Assembly (NCBI RefSeq): GCF_002277025.1
Contig: NZ_NIWD01000003.1
Coordinates: 1-64,000 of the forward strand
Source of the DNA: Sphingopyxis sp. GW247-27LB
GTDB lineage: Bacteria > Pseudomonadota > Alphaproteobacteria > Sphingomonadales > Sphingomonadaceae
Reading direction: 5' to 3'
DNA length: 64,000 nucleotides
Shown: piece after piece, positions 41,931-50,538 of the stretch
How positions within the stretch are numbered: position 1 is the stretch's first letter
Layout of the letters: the number at the start of each line of letters is the position of its first letter
Notes under the pieces: generated by a model
What the model was told of the DNA's origin: nothing
What the model saw: the letters and a program-made list of their open reading frames with translations, nothing else
Databases searched by the model: none
Translations under genes and position numbers: made by a program

Positions 41931-43565
41931 CTAATTCGTCCAGTAGATATAATCCTGTCCGTCCTTCCACGGCGCGTTCATCGGCACGTCGATGCGGATC
42001 GGCCCTTCGATCAGACCCGGCCAGATCGGCTTCGCCATGCCCTTGTTCTGGGCGTCGATCATCGCGCGGAGCTGCGCGACGCGCTGCGGCTGCTCGGCCG
42101 CCAGGTCGTGCCGCTCGGTCGGGTCGGTCGCGAGATTATAGAGGCGGACCTTTTCGGGGCGCTTCGTCACCTGCAGCTTCCAGTCGCCCGCGCGCACCGC
42201 GCGGTAATCGCCCGAGCGCCAGTAGAGCGCGTCGCGCGTCGCGGGGCCGGCCAGGATGTCCTGGCTGTCCATCACGCGGTCCCCGGGCAGCTTCGCCCCC
42301 GCCGCCGCCGCGATCGTCGCGAAAATGTCGATATGGCCGGTCATGTCGGCGCGCGTCGATCCCGGCGCGATATGGCCTGGCCAGCGCATGAACAGCGGGG
42401 TGCGGATGCCGCCTTCGAAGAAAGTCGCCTTCCATCCGCGGTAGGGCGCGTTGAGGTCGGGCATGCCGTTGTACCAGGCGCCGCCATTGTCGCTGGTGAA
42501 GATGACCAGCGTATTGTCGTCGATCCCCGCGCGCTTCAGTTCGGCCATCACGTCGCCGATCCGCCGGTCGAGCTGCGCGATCATCGCGCCATAGACGCGC
42601 GTTTTCTTGTCCTTGATCTGCGGCAGCTTCGCATAATCCTCCTTTGTTGCCTGCAGCGGCGTGTGCGGCGCGTTGAAGGCGAGGTACAGGAAGAAGGGCC
42701 GGTTCCTGTTCGCCCTGATCGCCCCGATCGCCTCGTCGGCGAAATAGTCGGTCATATGCCCCTTGGGGTGAAAGCGCTCGCTGCCGTTGAAGGTCACCGC
42801 GTGGCGCAGATTGGCCCAGATGAAGCGGTCGATCGGGTCCCAGGGCAGCTTGGCGTTGACCGCGTCGGGATCGTCGTCGGGCAGATATTTGGCGCCCCCC
42901 GCGAGCACTGCGAGGCTTTCGTCGAAGCCTTGGCGCTGCGGCTGCAGCCGCGGCGCCTCACCCAGATGCCATTTGCCGATGTGAATGGTGTGATAGCCCG
43001 CGGCCTTCACCGCCTCGGCGATCGTCACTTCGCTCGGCGGCACGCCCATGTCGGGATAGTCGGGAATGTCGGGGGTGATCAGCTCCTTGTGAAAGACCGG
43101 CTTCAGCGGCCCGATGCCGCTGCCGTGGGTCAGATTCTCGGCGAACTCGACCGGCACCGCGGTATATTCGAAGCCGAAGCGCGTCGGATAGCGCCCCGTC
43201 ATCATCGCGGCGCGCGACGGGGAACAGGTCGCGTTGGCGGCATAGGCGGTCGTGAAATCCACACCCTGCCGCGCGATCGCATCGATGTTCGGCGTCTGGA
43301 CGATCCCGCCCGCGACGCCGCCGCCGTTCAGGCTGATGTCGTTCCAGCCCATGTCGTCGGCGACGATCAGGATGACGTTCGGCGGCCGCTTGCCCGCTGG
43401 CGGCGTCGCGGGGCCCTGCTGCCAGACGACGGGCCGGTTGGCCCGCACCGGCTCGCGCCAGTCGGCGATCAGGCCCGGCAGGCGATATTTGTTCGCCTGA
43501 AACGCCTGATAGCCCCCCGCGCCGAGCAGTGCGACGAGGCCGAGCGCGATCCATCTCTTTTTCAT
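41931..43565 (-). CDS. Cys-type arylsulfatase (S1 family), secreted or anchored
   Basis: This is a 544-residue protein with an N-terminal hydrophobic anchor (WIALGLVALLGAGGYQAF). The alkaline-phosphatase-fold metal site shows NVILIVADDMGWND. The formylglycine motif is CSPSR in ATCSPSRAAMMTGRYP, followed by IGKWHLGE and HTPLQATKEDY. An FGE is therefore needed for activity. It probably removes sulfate from the polysaccharide. It follows the 43573 gene by seven bases, so the two form an operon under the 44251 site. Confidence 0.9.
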   Translation of the reverse strand: MKKRWIALGLVALLGAGGYQAFQANKYRLPGLIADWREPVRANRPVVWQQGPATPPAGKRPPNVILIVADDMGWNDISLNGGGVAGGIVQTPNIDAIARQGVDFTTAYAANATCSPSRAAMMTGRYPTRFGFEYTAVPVEFAENLTHGSGIGPLKPVFHKELITPDIPDYPDMGVPPSEVTIAEAVKAAGYHTIHIGKWHLGEAPRLQPQRQGFDESLAVLAGGAKYLPDDDPDAVNAKLPWDPIDRFIWANLRHAVTFNGSERFHPKGHMTDYFADEAIGAIRANRNRPFFLYLAFNAPHTPLQATKEDYAKLPQIKDKKTRVYGAMIAQLDRRIGDVMAELKRAGIDDNTLVIFTSDNGGAWYNGMPDLNAPYRGWKATFFEGGIRTPLFMRWPGHIAPGSTRADMTGHIDIFATIAAAAGAKLPGDRVMDSQDILAGPATRDALYWRSGDYRAVRAGDWKLQVTKRPEKVRLYNLATDPTERHDLAAEQPQRVAQLRAMIDAQNKGMAKPIWPGLIEGPIRIDVPMNAPWKDGQDYIYWTN

Positions 43566-43572
43566 CGGTCCT

Positions 43573-44232
43573 CTATCCCCACGTCAGTATCGCAATATGG
43601 CCGAGCGCCGCGAGCAGCGCGAGCGCCAGCCCGGCGGTCGTGCGCGGCCCGGCGTGAAAGCCGAAGATGCGCTGCGCCGGAAAGCTGAAGGTCGCCTCGG
43701 TCCCGAGCAGCTTCGCCGGATGCACGGCGCGAAAGGCGGGGTCGCCCGCGAGGCGGACAAGGTCGCGTCGGCTGCGGTAACGCATCGTCCCGAACAGCGT
43801 CCAGCCGGGGTCGGCGGAACTATTCCAGGCGTCGATATAGCCGCCGACCTTGCGTCCGACGAGGACCGGATGACCGCCGCGGCGGATCAGCCCGCGCACG
43901 AAGGTCCGCGAATAGCGCCGCAGCCATTCGGCGCCGCCCAGCGTCTCACCGCTTTCGGGATCGGTGATGACGCCGGGGCGCGTCTTGACGAGATTGAGCA
44001 TCACGAACTCGCGCCCGTCGTCGGCCTCCAGAAAGGCGCGCAGCCGCGCCGTGTCGTTGCCGGTCGCGTCCATCCGCTCGCCGAGTCCCGCGAGAAAGGT
44101 CTCGATCTCGTGCGGCCGCATCGGTCGCCGCAGCCCGTCGTAAAACAGCCGGAAGCCGAGCCACAGCAGCAGCGCCGCGCCCCATGTCCCTGCGATCCAA
44201 AGGCCTCGATCGTCCATCGCCCCACCGATCAT
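43573..44232 (-). CDS. Membrane-anchored DUF1330-like protein
   Basis: A 219-residue protein has one N-terminal hydrophobic segment (LWIAGTWGAALLLWLGFRLFY) and a C-terminal one (TTAGLALALLAALGHIAILTW). The middle (REFVMLNLVKTRPGVITDPE, GGHPVLVGRKVGGYIDAWN, MRYRSRRDLVRLAGDPAFRAVHPAK) looks like a dimeric alpha-beta barrel of the DUF1330/EthD type. A start at 44217 is possible. Paired with a sulfatase gene and a TetR-type regulator. The function is unknown. Confidence 0.65.
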   Translation of the reverse strand: MIGGAMDDRGLWIAGTWGAALLLWLGFRLFYDGLRRPMRPHEIETFLAGLGERMDATGNDTARLRAFLEADDGREFVMLNLVKTRPGVITDPESGETLGGAEWLRRYSRTFVRGLIRRGGHPVLVGRKVGGYIDAWNSSADPGWTLFGTMRYRSRRDLVRLAGDPAFRAVHPAKLLGTEATFSFPAQRIFGFHAGPRTTAGLALALLAALGHIAILTWG

Positions 44233-44250
44233 CCGACTGCTCGAAACTTA

Positions 44251-44267
44251 TGGCACTATGTGTGTCA
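44251..44267. promoter_or_regulatory. TetR-type operator candidate, TGGCACTATGTGTGTCA
   Basis: It lies 19 bases upstream of the 43573 operon start and 76 bases upstream of the TetR gene. It matches TGGCAC-N4-TRTGTCA at 46811-46827 upstream of the second sulfatase. Confidence 0.6.
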
Positions 44268-44342
44268 TTATATTATGAGAGGCGCAAGCCACTTCGGCGT
44301 CGGGCTTGACCCGGCGCGTCAACTAGGGTCAGCGGGGAGGTG

Positions 44343-44957
44343 ATGACGATCAGCGCGAAATCCGCGACGAAGACGCCGAAGCCGGTCGACGGCCGCCGCG
44401 CGCGCAGCGTGACGAGTCGCCGCCGCATCGTTGCCGCAATGGCCACGCTGATCGAAGGCGGCGACCCCATGCCAAGCGCGGCACGCGTCGCCGAGGAAGC
44501 GGGCGTCGGGCTGCGCACCGTGTTCCGCCACTTCGACGACATGGACACACTCTACAGCGAGATTTCGGCAACGATCGCCGAGCGCGTGATGCCGATCGTG
44601 ATCGCGCCCTATACCGGCGAAGACTGGCGCGCGAACCTGCGCGATCTGACCCAGCGGCGCGCTCGCGTGTTCGAAACGATGCTGCCCTTTCGCCTCGCCG
44701 CGAACATCAAGCGCTATCAATCGCCCTTCCTGATGGCCGAATATACGCGCGTGGTTCGGCTCGAGCGCGAACTGGTGCTGCGGCTCCTGCCCGACGGGGT
44801 GCGCGCCGACCGGACACGCGTCGAAGCGCTGATCGCGATGCTGTCCTTTCAGACCTGGCGCGCGCTGCGCCGTGATCAGGCGTTGACGGTCGAGGATGCG
44901 GGATCGGTCCTGGCCCACATGGTCGCGGCGCTCGTCGCGACGATGCCGGGGCGTTAG
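44343..44957 (+). CDS. TetR-family regulator
   Basis: This 204-residue protein has the N-terminal HTH VTSRRRIVAAMATLIEGGD and PSAARVAEEAGVGLRTVFRHFDDMDTLY, the TetR signature, followed by a helical ligand domain (EDWRANLRDLTQRRARVFETML; ERELVLRLLPDGVRADR). The GTG at 44340 overlaps the GGGGAGG site, so ATG 44343 is used. It is divergent from the sulfatase/43573 operon and convergent with the second sulfatase, so it probably controls both through the shared 17-bp site. Confidence 0.85.
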   Translation: MTISAKSATKTPKPVDGRRARSVTSRRRIVAAMATLIEGGDPMPSAARVAEEAGVGLRTVFRHFDDMDTLYSEISATIAERVMPIVIAPYTGEDWRANLRDLTQRRARVFETMLPFRLAANIKRYQSPFLMAEYTRVVRLERELVLRLLPDGVRADRTRVEALIAMLSFQTWRALRRDQALTVEDAGSVLAHMVAALVATMPGR

Positions 44958-46786
44958 CGCCCAGCTAGGCCCTTCCGCCGCCGCCACACCCAAACCAGCG
45001 CGATGAGCGCCACCAATATCCCGCCCAGAACCGCGCCGGCCTTGATCGCGCGCTTTCGGCCCTGATGTTCCCACGCATAGCGGTTGATCTGCTCGTCGGC
45101 GGTATAGCCCGGCGGCATGTCGAGCACGCCATTCTTCTGTGCGAAGCTGCGGTAATCGGCCTGCATCGCGGCGAAGCGGTCGGGCATGGCGGCCGCGAGG
45201 TCGCGCGTCTCGCCGGGGTCGGTGCGAATGTCGTAGAGCCGCCATTCGCCGTCGCCGGTCGGCGGCAGGTTGCGTACCAGCTTGTAATCGCCCCGGAACA
45301 GCGCCGCATTGCCCGACAGCTCATAGCCGAGCGGCGCATCGCCGTGGACGCTGCCTTCCATTCCCTCCAGCATCGGCACAAGGCTGCGCCCCGCGACCGG
45401 TTCGACCGCGCGGCCGTTCCACGTCCCGCCGTGGAGGGGCACGCCGGCAAGGTCGGCGAGCGTCGGCACGATGTCGGTGACATGCGCGAAGCCGTTGCTG
45501 ATCACGCTGGCGCGGACCTTCGCATTGCCCGGCCAGGCGATGATCAGCGGCACGCGCAGCCCGCCCTCGGCGGCGCTGAACTTGTAGCCCGACAACGGCG
45601 ATGCCGCGGCGCTCGCCCAGCCGGGACCAATCGCGCTCAGGCTGTTGCGGCGGCCGATGTTCGCGAACGAGGTGTCATATTCCATGTTCAGGAAGATGCG
45701 GTTGCGCAGCCGGTTGTAGGGATCGGTCGGCTCGGGCCCGTTATCGGAGAGGAAGACGAAGACCGTATTCTCATATTGCCCCGTCGCCTTCAGATGCGCG
45801 ACCAGCCGCCCGATCTCGCGGTCCATCGCGGTCGCCATGCCGGCATAGGCCTGCATCACCCGCGCCGCCGCCTTGCGCTCGTCGGCGCTCAGCTTCGACC
45901 AGTCGGGGGTGGTCGCCATTTTCACCATCGGCGCGTTTTCGGGCATGATGCCGAGCGCCGCCGCACGCTTCGCCCGCGCTTCCCTGAGCGCGGTCCAGCC
46001 GTCGCGATACATCGCCGCATAGCGTGCGATATCGCTGTCGGGCGCCTGCACCGGAATATGGTTGGCGAGGAAATTGATCGAGGCGAGGAAGGGCTTGCCG
46101 CTCGCCGCGCCGCTGTCGACATAATCGATCATCTTGTCGACGACGAAGCGCGACGAATAATAATCGCTGGGCAAGGTCGCGGGCTTGCCGTCCTCGGTCC
46201 ATGCGGCCGTGTCGTACATGCCCTCGATCGGTCGCTGGTCGAAATTGTCGGCGCCCGCGTCGGCTAGGCTGAACGCGCGGTCGTAGCCGCGCGCGCCGGG
46301 CAAGCGGGTCGGATCGCTGCCCAGATGCCATTTTCCGGTCAGATAGGTGCGATAGCCCGCGGCGCGCAGCATCTCCGCGATCGTTACCACGCGGTGGTTC
46401 ATGACCGTGTCATAGCCGGGCTTGCCGACATGCTCGGGCGGGATCGTCTCGGGCATGTTGCCGAGCCCGTTACGGTGGTTCATCACCCCCGTCTGCAGCA
46501 TCGCGCGCGTCGGCGAGCAGGATCCCGAGACATGGAAGTTCGAAAAGCGCACGCCGGCGCGGGCGAGCGCATCGATGTTCGGCGTCGCATAGCCGGCGCC
46601 GAACGCGCCGACGTCGGAAAAGCCCCAGTCGTCGGCGACGAGCAGCACGATGTTGGGATGGCGCGCGGGCGCCGGAGAGGGGGCGGCGGCAAGCGGCGAG
46701 ACAAGAAGCGAAGTGCCCAATGCCAATGCTGCCGCCCGCCGCGCGCCCCGCCGCCGGTTCACCCCCCATGCGAACGTCGACGGCAT
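44954..46786 (-). CDS. Cys-type arylsulfatase, secreted, C-terminally anchored
   Basis: The 610-residue start at 46786 has AGGGG nine bases ahead; in-frame ATGs at 46795 and 46828 are less well placed. The signal peptide (ALALGTSLLVSPLAAAP) is followed by NIVLLVADDWGFSDVGAFG. The formylglycine motif is CSPTR in GSCSPTRAMLQTG, then TGKWHLGSD and SDNGPEPTDPYN. Near the C-terminus KAGAVLGGILVALIALVWVWR is a membrane anchor. It needs an FGE. It has its own operator copy at 46811. Confidence 0.9.
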   Translation of the reverse strand: MPSTFAWGVNRRRGARRAAALALGTSLLVSPLAAAPSPAPARHPNIVLLVADDWGFSDVGAFGAGYATPNIDALARAGVRFSNFHVSGSCSPTRAMLQTGVMNHRNGLGNMPETIPPEHVGKPGYDTVMNHRVVTIAEMLRAAGYRTYLTGKWHLGSDPTRLPGARGYDRAFSLADAGADNFDQRPIEGMYDTAAWTEDGKPATLPSDYYSSRFVVDKMIDYVDSGAASGKPFLASINFLANHIPVQAPDSDIARYAAMYRDGWTALREARAKRAAALGIMPENAPMVKMATTPDWSKLSADERKAAARVMQAYAGMATAMDREIGRLVAHLKATGQYENTVFVFLSDNGPEPTDPYNRLRNRIFLNMEYDTSFANIGRRNSLSAIGPGWASAAASPLSGYKFSAAEGGLRVPLIIAWPGNAKVRASVISNGFAHVTDIVPTLADLAGVPLHGGTWNGRAVEPVAGRSLVPMLEGMEGSVHGDAPLGYELSGNAALFRGDYKLVRNLPPTGDGEWRLYDIRTDPGETRDLAAAMPDRFAAMQADYRSFAQKNGVLDMPPGYTADEQINRYAWEHQGRKRAIKAGAVLGGILVALIALVWVWRRRKGLAGR

Positions 46787-46810
46787 AGTCTGCATCCCCT
46801 CTAAATATAT

Positions 46811-46827
46811 TGGCACAGGATATGTCA
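46811..46827. promoter_or_regulatory. TetR-type operator candidate, TGGCACAGGATATGTCA
   Basis: It is embedded in the wider palindrome TATTGGCA...TGTCAATA, 25 bases upstream of the second sulfatase start, and is the second copy of the element at 44251. Confidence 0.6.
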
Positions 46828-46908
46828 ATATAATCCTAAGTCAATCACGCCTTGGCAGCGGCGCCGCGTCATGCTTTGCCACGGCGGAATAACGGTGATG
46901 GAGGCAGG

Positions 46909-47754
46909 ATGAGCGGCTGGGACACATGGATCGGGCGGACAGCCGAGCAGCAGGATCTGCTGACGCCGGGGGCGCTGGCGCGATTCCGCGCGACGATCGA
47001 CAGCGCGGAGACCGGCGCGATTGCCGCGCAAGCGATCCACTGGTGCCTGTGCCTGCCCGACGCGCCGACCGCGACGCTCGGCGCCGACGGCCATCCGTTG
47101 CGCGCCGACGCCGAGGACAGCTTCATGCCGCCGATCCCGCTGCCGCGCCGGATGTGGGCGGCGAGCGACGTCCGCTTCCTCGCCCCGATCCGCGCGGGGG
47201 CATCGGTCACCCGGCGCTCGACGATCGCGACGATCAGGGAAAAGACGGGCGGCACCGGCCAGCTCGTCTTCGTCGAAGTCGACCATGACACGCATGCCGA
47301 TGGCGTGCTCGCGGTGCACGAAAGGCAGACGATCGTGTTTCGCGAGGCCGCGACCAGCGCCGCGCCGCTCCCCTCGCCCGCTCCGGCGACTGGCGCGCCC
47401 GACCTGTCGGACTGGAGTTGGCGGCGGACGCTCGTCCCATCGGAGGCGATGCTGTTCCGCTACTCGGCGCTGACCTTCAACAGCCACCGCATCCATTACG
47501 ACCGGCCCTATGCGACCGAGGCCGAAGGCTATCGCGGCCTCGTCGTCCATGGGCCGCTGACCGCAACCCTGCTCCTCGACCTCGCGCAGCGCGAGCTCGG
47601 CGCCAACGCGCTCGCCTCCTTCACGATGCGCGCGCAGGCGCCCGCCTTCGCCGGCGAGCCGCTCCACCTCGTCGGTCGGGCGGCCGAGAGCGGGTGGGAG
47701 ATGGCGGCGATCGGCCCCGACGGCCGGACGATCATGGCGGCGAGCGCGGGCTGA
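46909..47754 (+). CDS. MaoC/hotdog acyl-CoA hydratase (mesaconyl/itaconyl-CoA hydratase type)
   Basis: The 281-residue start at 46909 follows GGAGGCAGG. Two hotdog domains are visible. The first has MPPIPLPRRMWAASDVRFL and VEVDHDTHADG; the second has MLFRYSALTFNSHRIHYDRP, with the catalytic Asp/His pattern FNSHRIHYD and GLVVHGPLTATLLLDL, as in 3-methylfumaryl- or mesaconyl-CoA hydratases. It probably hydrates an unsaturated acyl-CoA. It lies beside an enoyl-CoA hydratase on the other strand. Confidence 0.8.
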   Translation: MSGWDTWIGRTAEQQDLLTPGALARFRATIDSAETGAIAAQAIHWCLCLPDAPTATLGADGHPLRADAEDSFMPPIPLPRRMWAASDVRFLAPIRAGASVTRRSTIATIREKTGGTGQLVFVEVDHDTHADGVLAVHERQTIVFREAATSAAPLPSPAPATGAPDLSDWSWRRTLVPSEAMLFRYSALTFNSHRIHYDRPYATEAEGYRGLVVHGPLTATLLLDLAQRELGANALASFTMRAQAPAFAGEPLHLVGRAAESGWEMAAIGPDGRTIMAASAG

Positions 47755-47763
47755 CGCCCGGAC

Positions 47764-48555
47764 CTAACGCTCGCGGTAATCGGGCGCGCGTTTGCCGAGG
47801 AAGGCGGCGAGCGCCTCCTTGTGATCCTCGGTCGCCGACAGGATCACCTGCTGCCGGTCCTCGATCGCCATCGCGGCGTCGAGGCTCTGCGCGTCGATAT
47901 TGAGATTGAGCGCCTGCTTCGACAGGCGAAGCCCCCAAGGGCTGGTCGCGAGCATTTCGTCCGCCAGCGCGAGGCCGCGGTCGAGCAGCTTGTCCTCCTC
48001 GACGATCTCGCTGATCAGCCCCGCACTCAGCGCGCGCTGCGCGTCGATGAAGCGGCCCGTCAGGATCATTTCCGACGCGAGGCTCGCCCCGACGAGGCGC
48101 GGCAGGAAATAGCTCGACGCCATGTCGCAGCCGCCGAGGCCGATGCGGATATAGGCGGCGTTGCAGCGGAACGACGGGGTCCCGTAGCGCACGTCGGAGG
48201 CGAGCAGCAGCGACAGGCCGCCGCCCGCCGCGGCGCCATGGCCCAGCGCGATGATCGGCTGCGGGCAGGCGCGCATCTTGCGATAGATGTTGCCGATGCT
48301 CGTCTGGGTGCGGAGCGTGCGCAGCACCGGCGTCTCGTCCGACGAGCGGTCCTCCTGAATGTCGAGCCCGGCGCAGAAGCCGCGTCCCGCGCCGCGCAGG
48401 ACCACGACGCGCACCTCCTTGCGCTCGGCGAGCCCCCCGAAATAGGCGTTGAGTTCGTCGACAAGTCCCTCGCTGAGCGCGTTGAGCCGCTCGGGACGGT
48501 TGAGCGTCGCGATCTCGACCTGACCGCGCGTCTCGACGAGCAGTTCGCCGCTCAC
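47764..48555 (-). CDS. Enoyl-CoA hydratase/isomerase family protein
   Basis: The 263-residue start is GTG 48555, overlapping the SDR stop (GTGA). The crotonase signature appears as ATLNRPERLNALS, GRGFCAGLDIQED, IALGHGAAAGGGLSLLLASD and FIDAQRALSAGLISEIV. The second catalytic glutamate is absent and the loop reads RIGLGGCD, so dehydration or isomerisation could differ from a standard hydratase. Last gene of a three-gene minus-strand operon with the SDR and NMO. Confidence 0.82.
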   Translation of the reverse strand: MSGELLVETRGQVEIATLNRPERLNALSEGLVDELNAYFGGLAERKEVRVVVLRGAGRGFCAGLDIQEDRSSDETPVLRTLRTQTSIGNIYRKMRACPQPIIALGHGAAAGGGLSLLLASDVRYGTPSFRCNAAYIRIGLGGCDMASSYFLPRLVGASLASEMILTGRFIDAQRALSAGLISEIVEEDKLLDRGLALADEMLATSPWGLRLSKQALNLNIDAQSLDAAMAIEDRQQVILSATEDHKEALAAFLGKRAPDYRER

Positions 48556-49328
48556 AGCGTCTGCCCGTCGTCGACGGTGATTACCGTGCCCGTGATACCG
48601 AGCGCCGCATCCGAGCAGAGCATGAGCAGCGGCGCGTGAAGGTCGCTCGGCGGGCGCAGCCGCTGGCGCGGGAAGGTGGCGACGAACTTGCTTCCCGCCT
48701 CGCTGTTGAACAGCTCGGCGGTCATCTCGGACTCGAAATAACCGGGCTGGATGATGTTCACATTGATCCCGCGCCGCGCCCATTCGCGGGCGAACGCCTT
48801 GCCCATGTGGCGCACCGCCGCCTTGGTCGCGCCATAAACCGAGGTCGCGGGGAAAACCTTCTCGGCGGTGATCGAACCGATGATGACGACGCGGCCGTGC
48901 TGTTTTTCGCGGCTGCCGGCGGCTTCGAGCCGCCGCGCGCCCTCGGTCACGGTCAGGAAGACCCCGCGGACGTTGGCGGCGAACAGCCCGTCGACCTCGT
49001 CCACCGACAGCCCCAACGCCACCTTCTCGGTCGCGACGCCGGCATTGGCGACGATCGTGTCGATGGTGCCGAAAGCGGCTTCGGCGGCGTCATAGGCGGC
49101 CTTGGTCGAGGCTTCGTCGGTGACGTCGAGCGACACCGCGATCGCCTGACCGCCCGCGGCCTCGATCGCAGCCACCTGTTCGGCGAGCTTGTCGGCGCGG
49201 CGCGCGGCGAGGACGACCTTCGCCCCCGCCGCGGCGAGCGCCTTCGCGAACCCCGCGCCGAGCCCGGAGGAGGCGCCGGTGACCAGCGCGACGCGGCCGG
49301 TCAGGTCGAATTGCGGATCCTTGCTCAT
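48552..49328 (-). CDS. SDR-family acyl-CoA or alcohol dehydrogenase
   Basis: The 258-residue start at 49328 gives MSKDPQFDLTGRVALVTGAS; a longer frame is a shadow of the NMO gene. It has TGASSGLGAGFA, VANAG, the catalytic SITAEKVFPATSVYGATKAAV and TVDDGQTL at the C-terminus. The arginine-rich string after strand 2 (AARRADKLA) favours NADP. Its partners suggest oxidation of 3-hydroxyacyl-CoA or a related substrate in branched-acid degradation. Confidence 0.82.
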   Translation of the reverse strand: MSKDPQFDLTGRVALVTGASSGLGAGFAKALAAAGAKVVLAARRADKLAEQVAAIEAAGGQAIAVSLDVTDEASTKAAYDAAEAAFGTIDTIVANAGVATEKVALGLSVDEVDGLFAANVRGVFLTVTEGARRLEAAGSREKQHGRVVIIGSITAEKVFPATSVYGATKAAVRHMGKAFAREWARRGINVNIIQPGYFESEMTAELFNSEAGSKFVATFPRQRLRPPSDLHAPLLMLCSDAALGITGTVITVDDGQTL

Positions 49329-49342
49329 ATCCTTGGCTCCAT

Positions 49343-50260
49343 TCAGTTGAGGCGCGCGAGACGCGCGCGCCAGTCGATGCCGATGCCGGCCTGTTCGAAG
49401 TCCGCCGTCAGCCGCGCGACGAGATCGGCGACCGGCTCGACCGCGTCGATCAGCGCGACGCTCTGCCCCGCGCTCCAGATGTCGCGCCACGGCATCACGC
49501 CCTCGGGCATCGCGGTGCGTTCCCTGGGCAGTGCCTGATAATCGAGCCCGACCGCTTCGATCGAAGGCCGCATCCAGTTGGCGGGAACGCCGTTCATCGC
49601 CGAGGCGAGAACGATCTCGTCGATCCCGGTCGCGGGGATCATAATGCGGTGCCCGGCAACGACGCCGCTCTCGGGCGTCGCGATGAAACGCGTTCCCATG
49701 CACGCGATATCGCCGCCCAAGGCGAGCACCGCCGCGATGCCGGCGCCGTCGGCGATTCCACCAGCGACGATCAGCGGCCCGTCGAAGATGCGGCGCACCG
49801 CGGGAACGAATGCCAGCGGAGTCAGGAAACCGGTGTGGCCGCCGGCCCCCGCGCAGGTCAGCATCAAGCCGTCGGCGCCCGCCTCGATCGCCTTTTCGGC
49901 ATGGCGCATCGTCGTCACGTCCTGGATCAGCTTGCCACCCCAGCCGTGGACGCGCTCGATCAGCGCACCCGGATTGCCGAGGCTGCACAGGACGAGCGGG
50001 GCGCGATGCTTTTCGAGCAGCGCGAGCTTGGGCTCGCCCGTCTCTTCCCCGGCGATGCGCGCCGGCAGGTTCACGATCGGCGGCGCGCCGCCGACATCGG
50101 CCAGCGCGGCGAGATAGCGTTCGAATTCATCGAGCGGCGTATAGGTGCCGCCCTGCCAGCCGCCGATCACGCCGGCCTTGCAGCACGCCTCGGCCAGCAC
50201 GGGCGACGAAGCGAAGCTCATCGGGGCGCACATCAGCGGCAGGGCCAGATTGTCGAACAT
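49343..50260 (-). CDS. Nitronate monooxygenase/2-nitropropane dioxygenase family FMN protein
   Basis: This 305-residue TIM-barrel protein starts MFDNLALPLMCAPMSFASSP and has the FMN-binding GADGLMLTCAGAGGHTG, AGGIADGAGIAAVLALGGDIACMGTRF and EIVLASAMNGVPANWM. It belongs to the NMO family, which detoxifies nitronates or acts as a trans-2-enoyl-reductase-like partner in some acyl-CoA operons. First gene of the three-gene operon; a LiuR-like site lies upstream. Confidence 0.82.
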   Translation of the reverse strand: MFDNLALPLMCAPMSFASSPVLAEACCKAGVIGGWQGGTYTPLDEFERYLAALADVGGAPPIVNLPARIAGEETGEPKLALLEKHRAPLVLCSLGNPGALIERVHGWGGKLIQDVTTMRHAEKAIEAGADGLMLTCAGAGGHTGFLTPLAFVPAVRRIFDGPLIVAGGIADGAGIAAVLALGGDIACMGTRFIATPESGVVAGHRIMIPATGIDEIVLASAMNGVPANWMRPSIEAVGLDYQALPRERTAMPEGVMPWRDIWSAGQSVALIDAVEPVADLVARLTADFEQAGIGIDWRARLARLN

Positions 50261-50329
50261 GGTGCGCGCCTTCCCTTCTCCCGCCGGGGCATAAACGGCC
50301 CCGATCCTTATCGAAGCCGGATAGACAAG

Positions 50330-50346
50330 TTTACCTTTACGTCAAC
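50330..50346. promoter_or_regulatory. LiuR-like operator candidate, TTTACCTTTACGTCAAC
   Basis: It lies 70 bases upstream of the NMO start. The TTTACNTTTACGTCAA form resembles LiuR-type MerR-family sites that control branched-chain acyl-CoA genes in proteobacteria. The assignment is from memory and was not tested. No liuR gene is in the window. Confidence 0.4.
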
Positions 50347-50401
50347 CGGAGGCGGGCAAGCATTTCTATTCGGGGGTTTCACGGTCCTTGCGAGGAAAGG
50401 G

Positions 50402-50430
50402 TTGACGAGGGCATTTTGTTCCCTTAATGT
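50402..50430 (+). promoter_or_regulatory. Sigma-70-type promoter overlapping a LexA box
   Basis: TTGACG at 50402-50407 and TAATGT at 50425-50430 are separated by 17 bases. The GTTC-N7-GTTC box (50418-50432) covers the -10. It reads rightward into a stretch with no supported plus-strand gene. Confidence 0.5.
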
Positions 50431-50432
50431 TC
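50418..50432. promoter_or_regulatory. LexA box (GTTC-N7-GTTC)
   Basis: GTTCCCTTAATGTTC fits the alphaproteobacterial LexA consensus exactly and overlaps a good -35/-10 promoter. Its minus-strand reading (GAACATTAAGGGAAC) lies 158 bases upstream of the NMO start. Confidence 0.6.
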
Positions 50433-50538
50433 TCTTTGTGCACACACAACCTCGTCCCCCGTCGCGGCTGCCGAGTGCGGCGGGCGGGGGACAAAGGGTT
50501 TCAGCGCCGCGCGCTGTTTTCCAGCCGAAAATTCGGAT

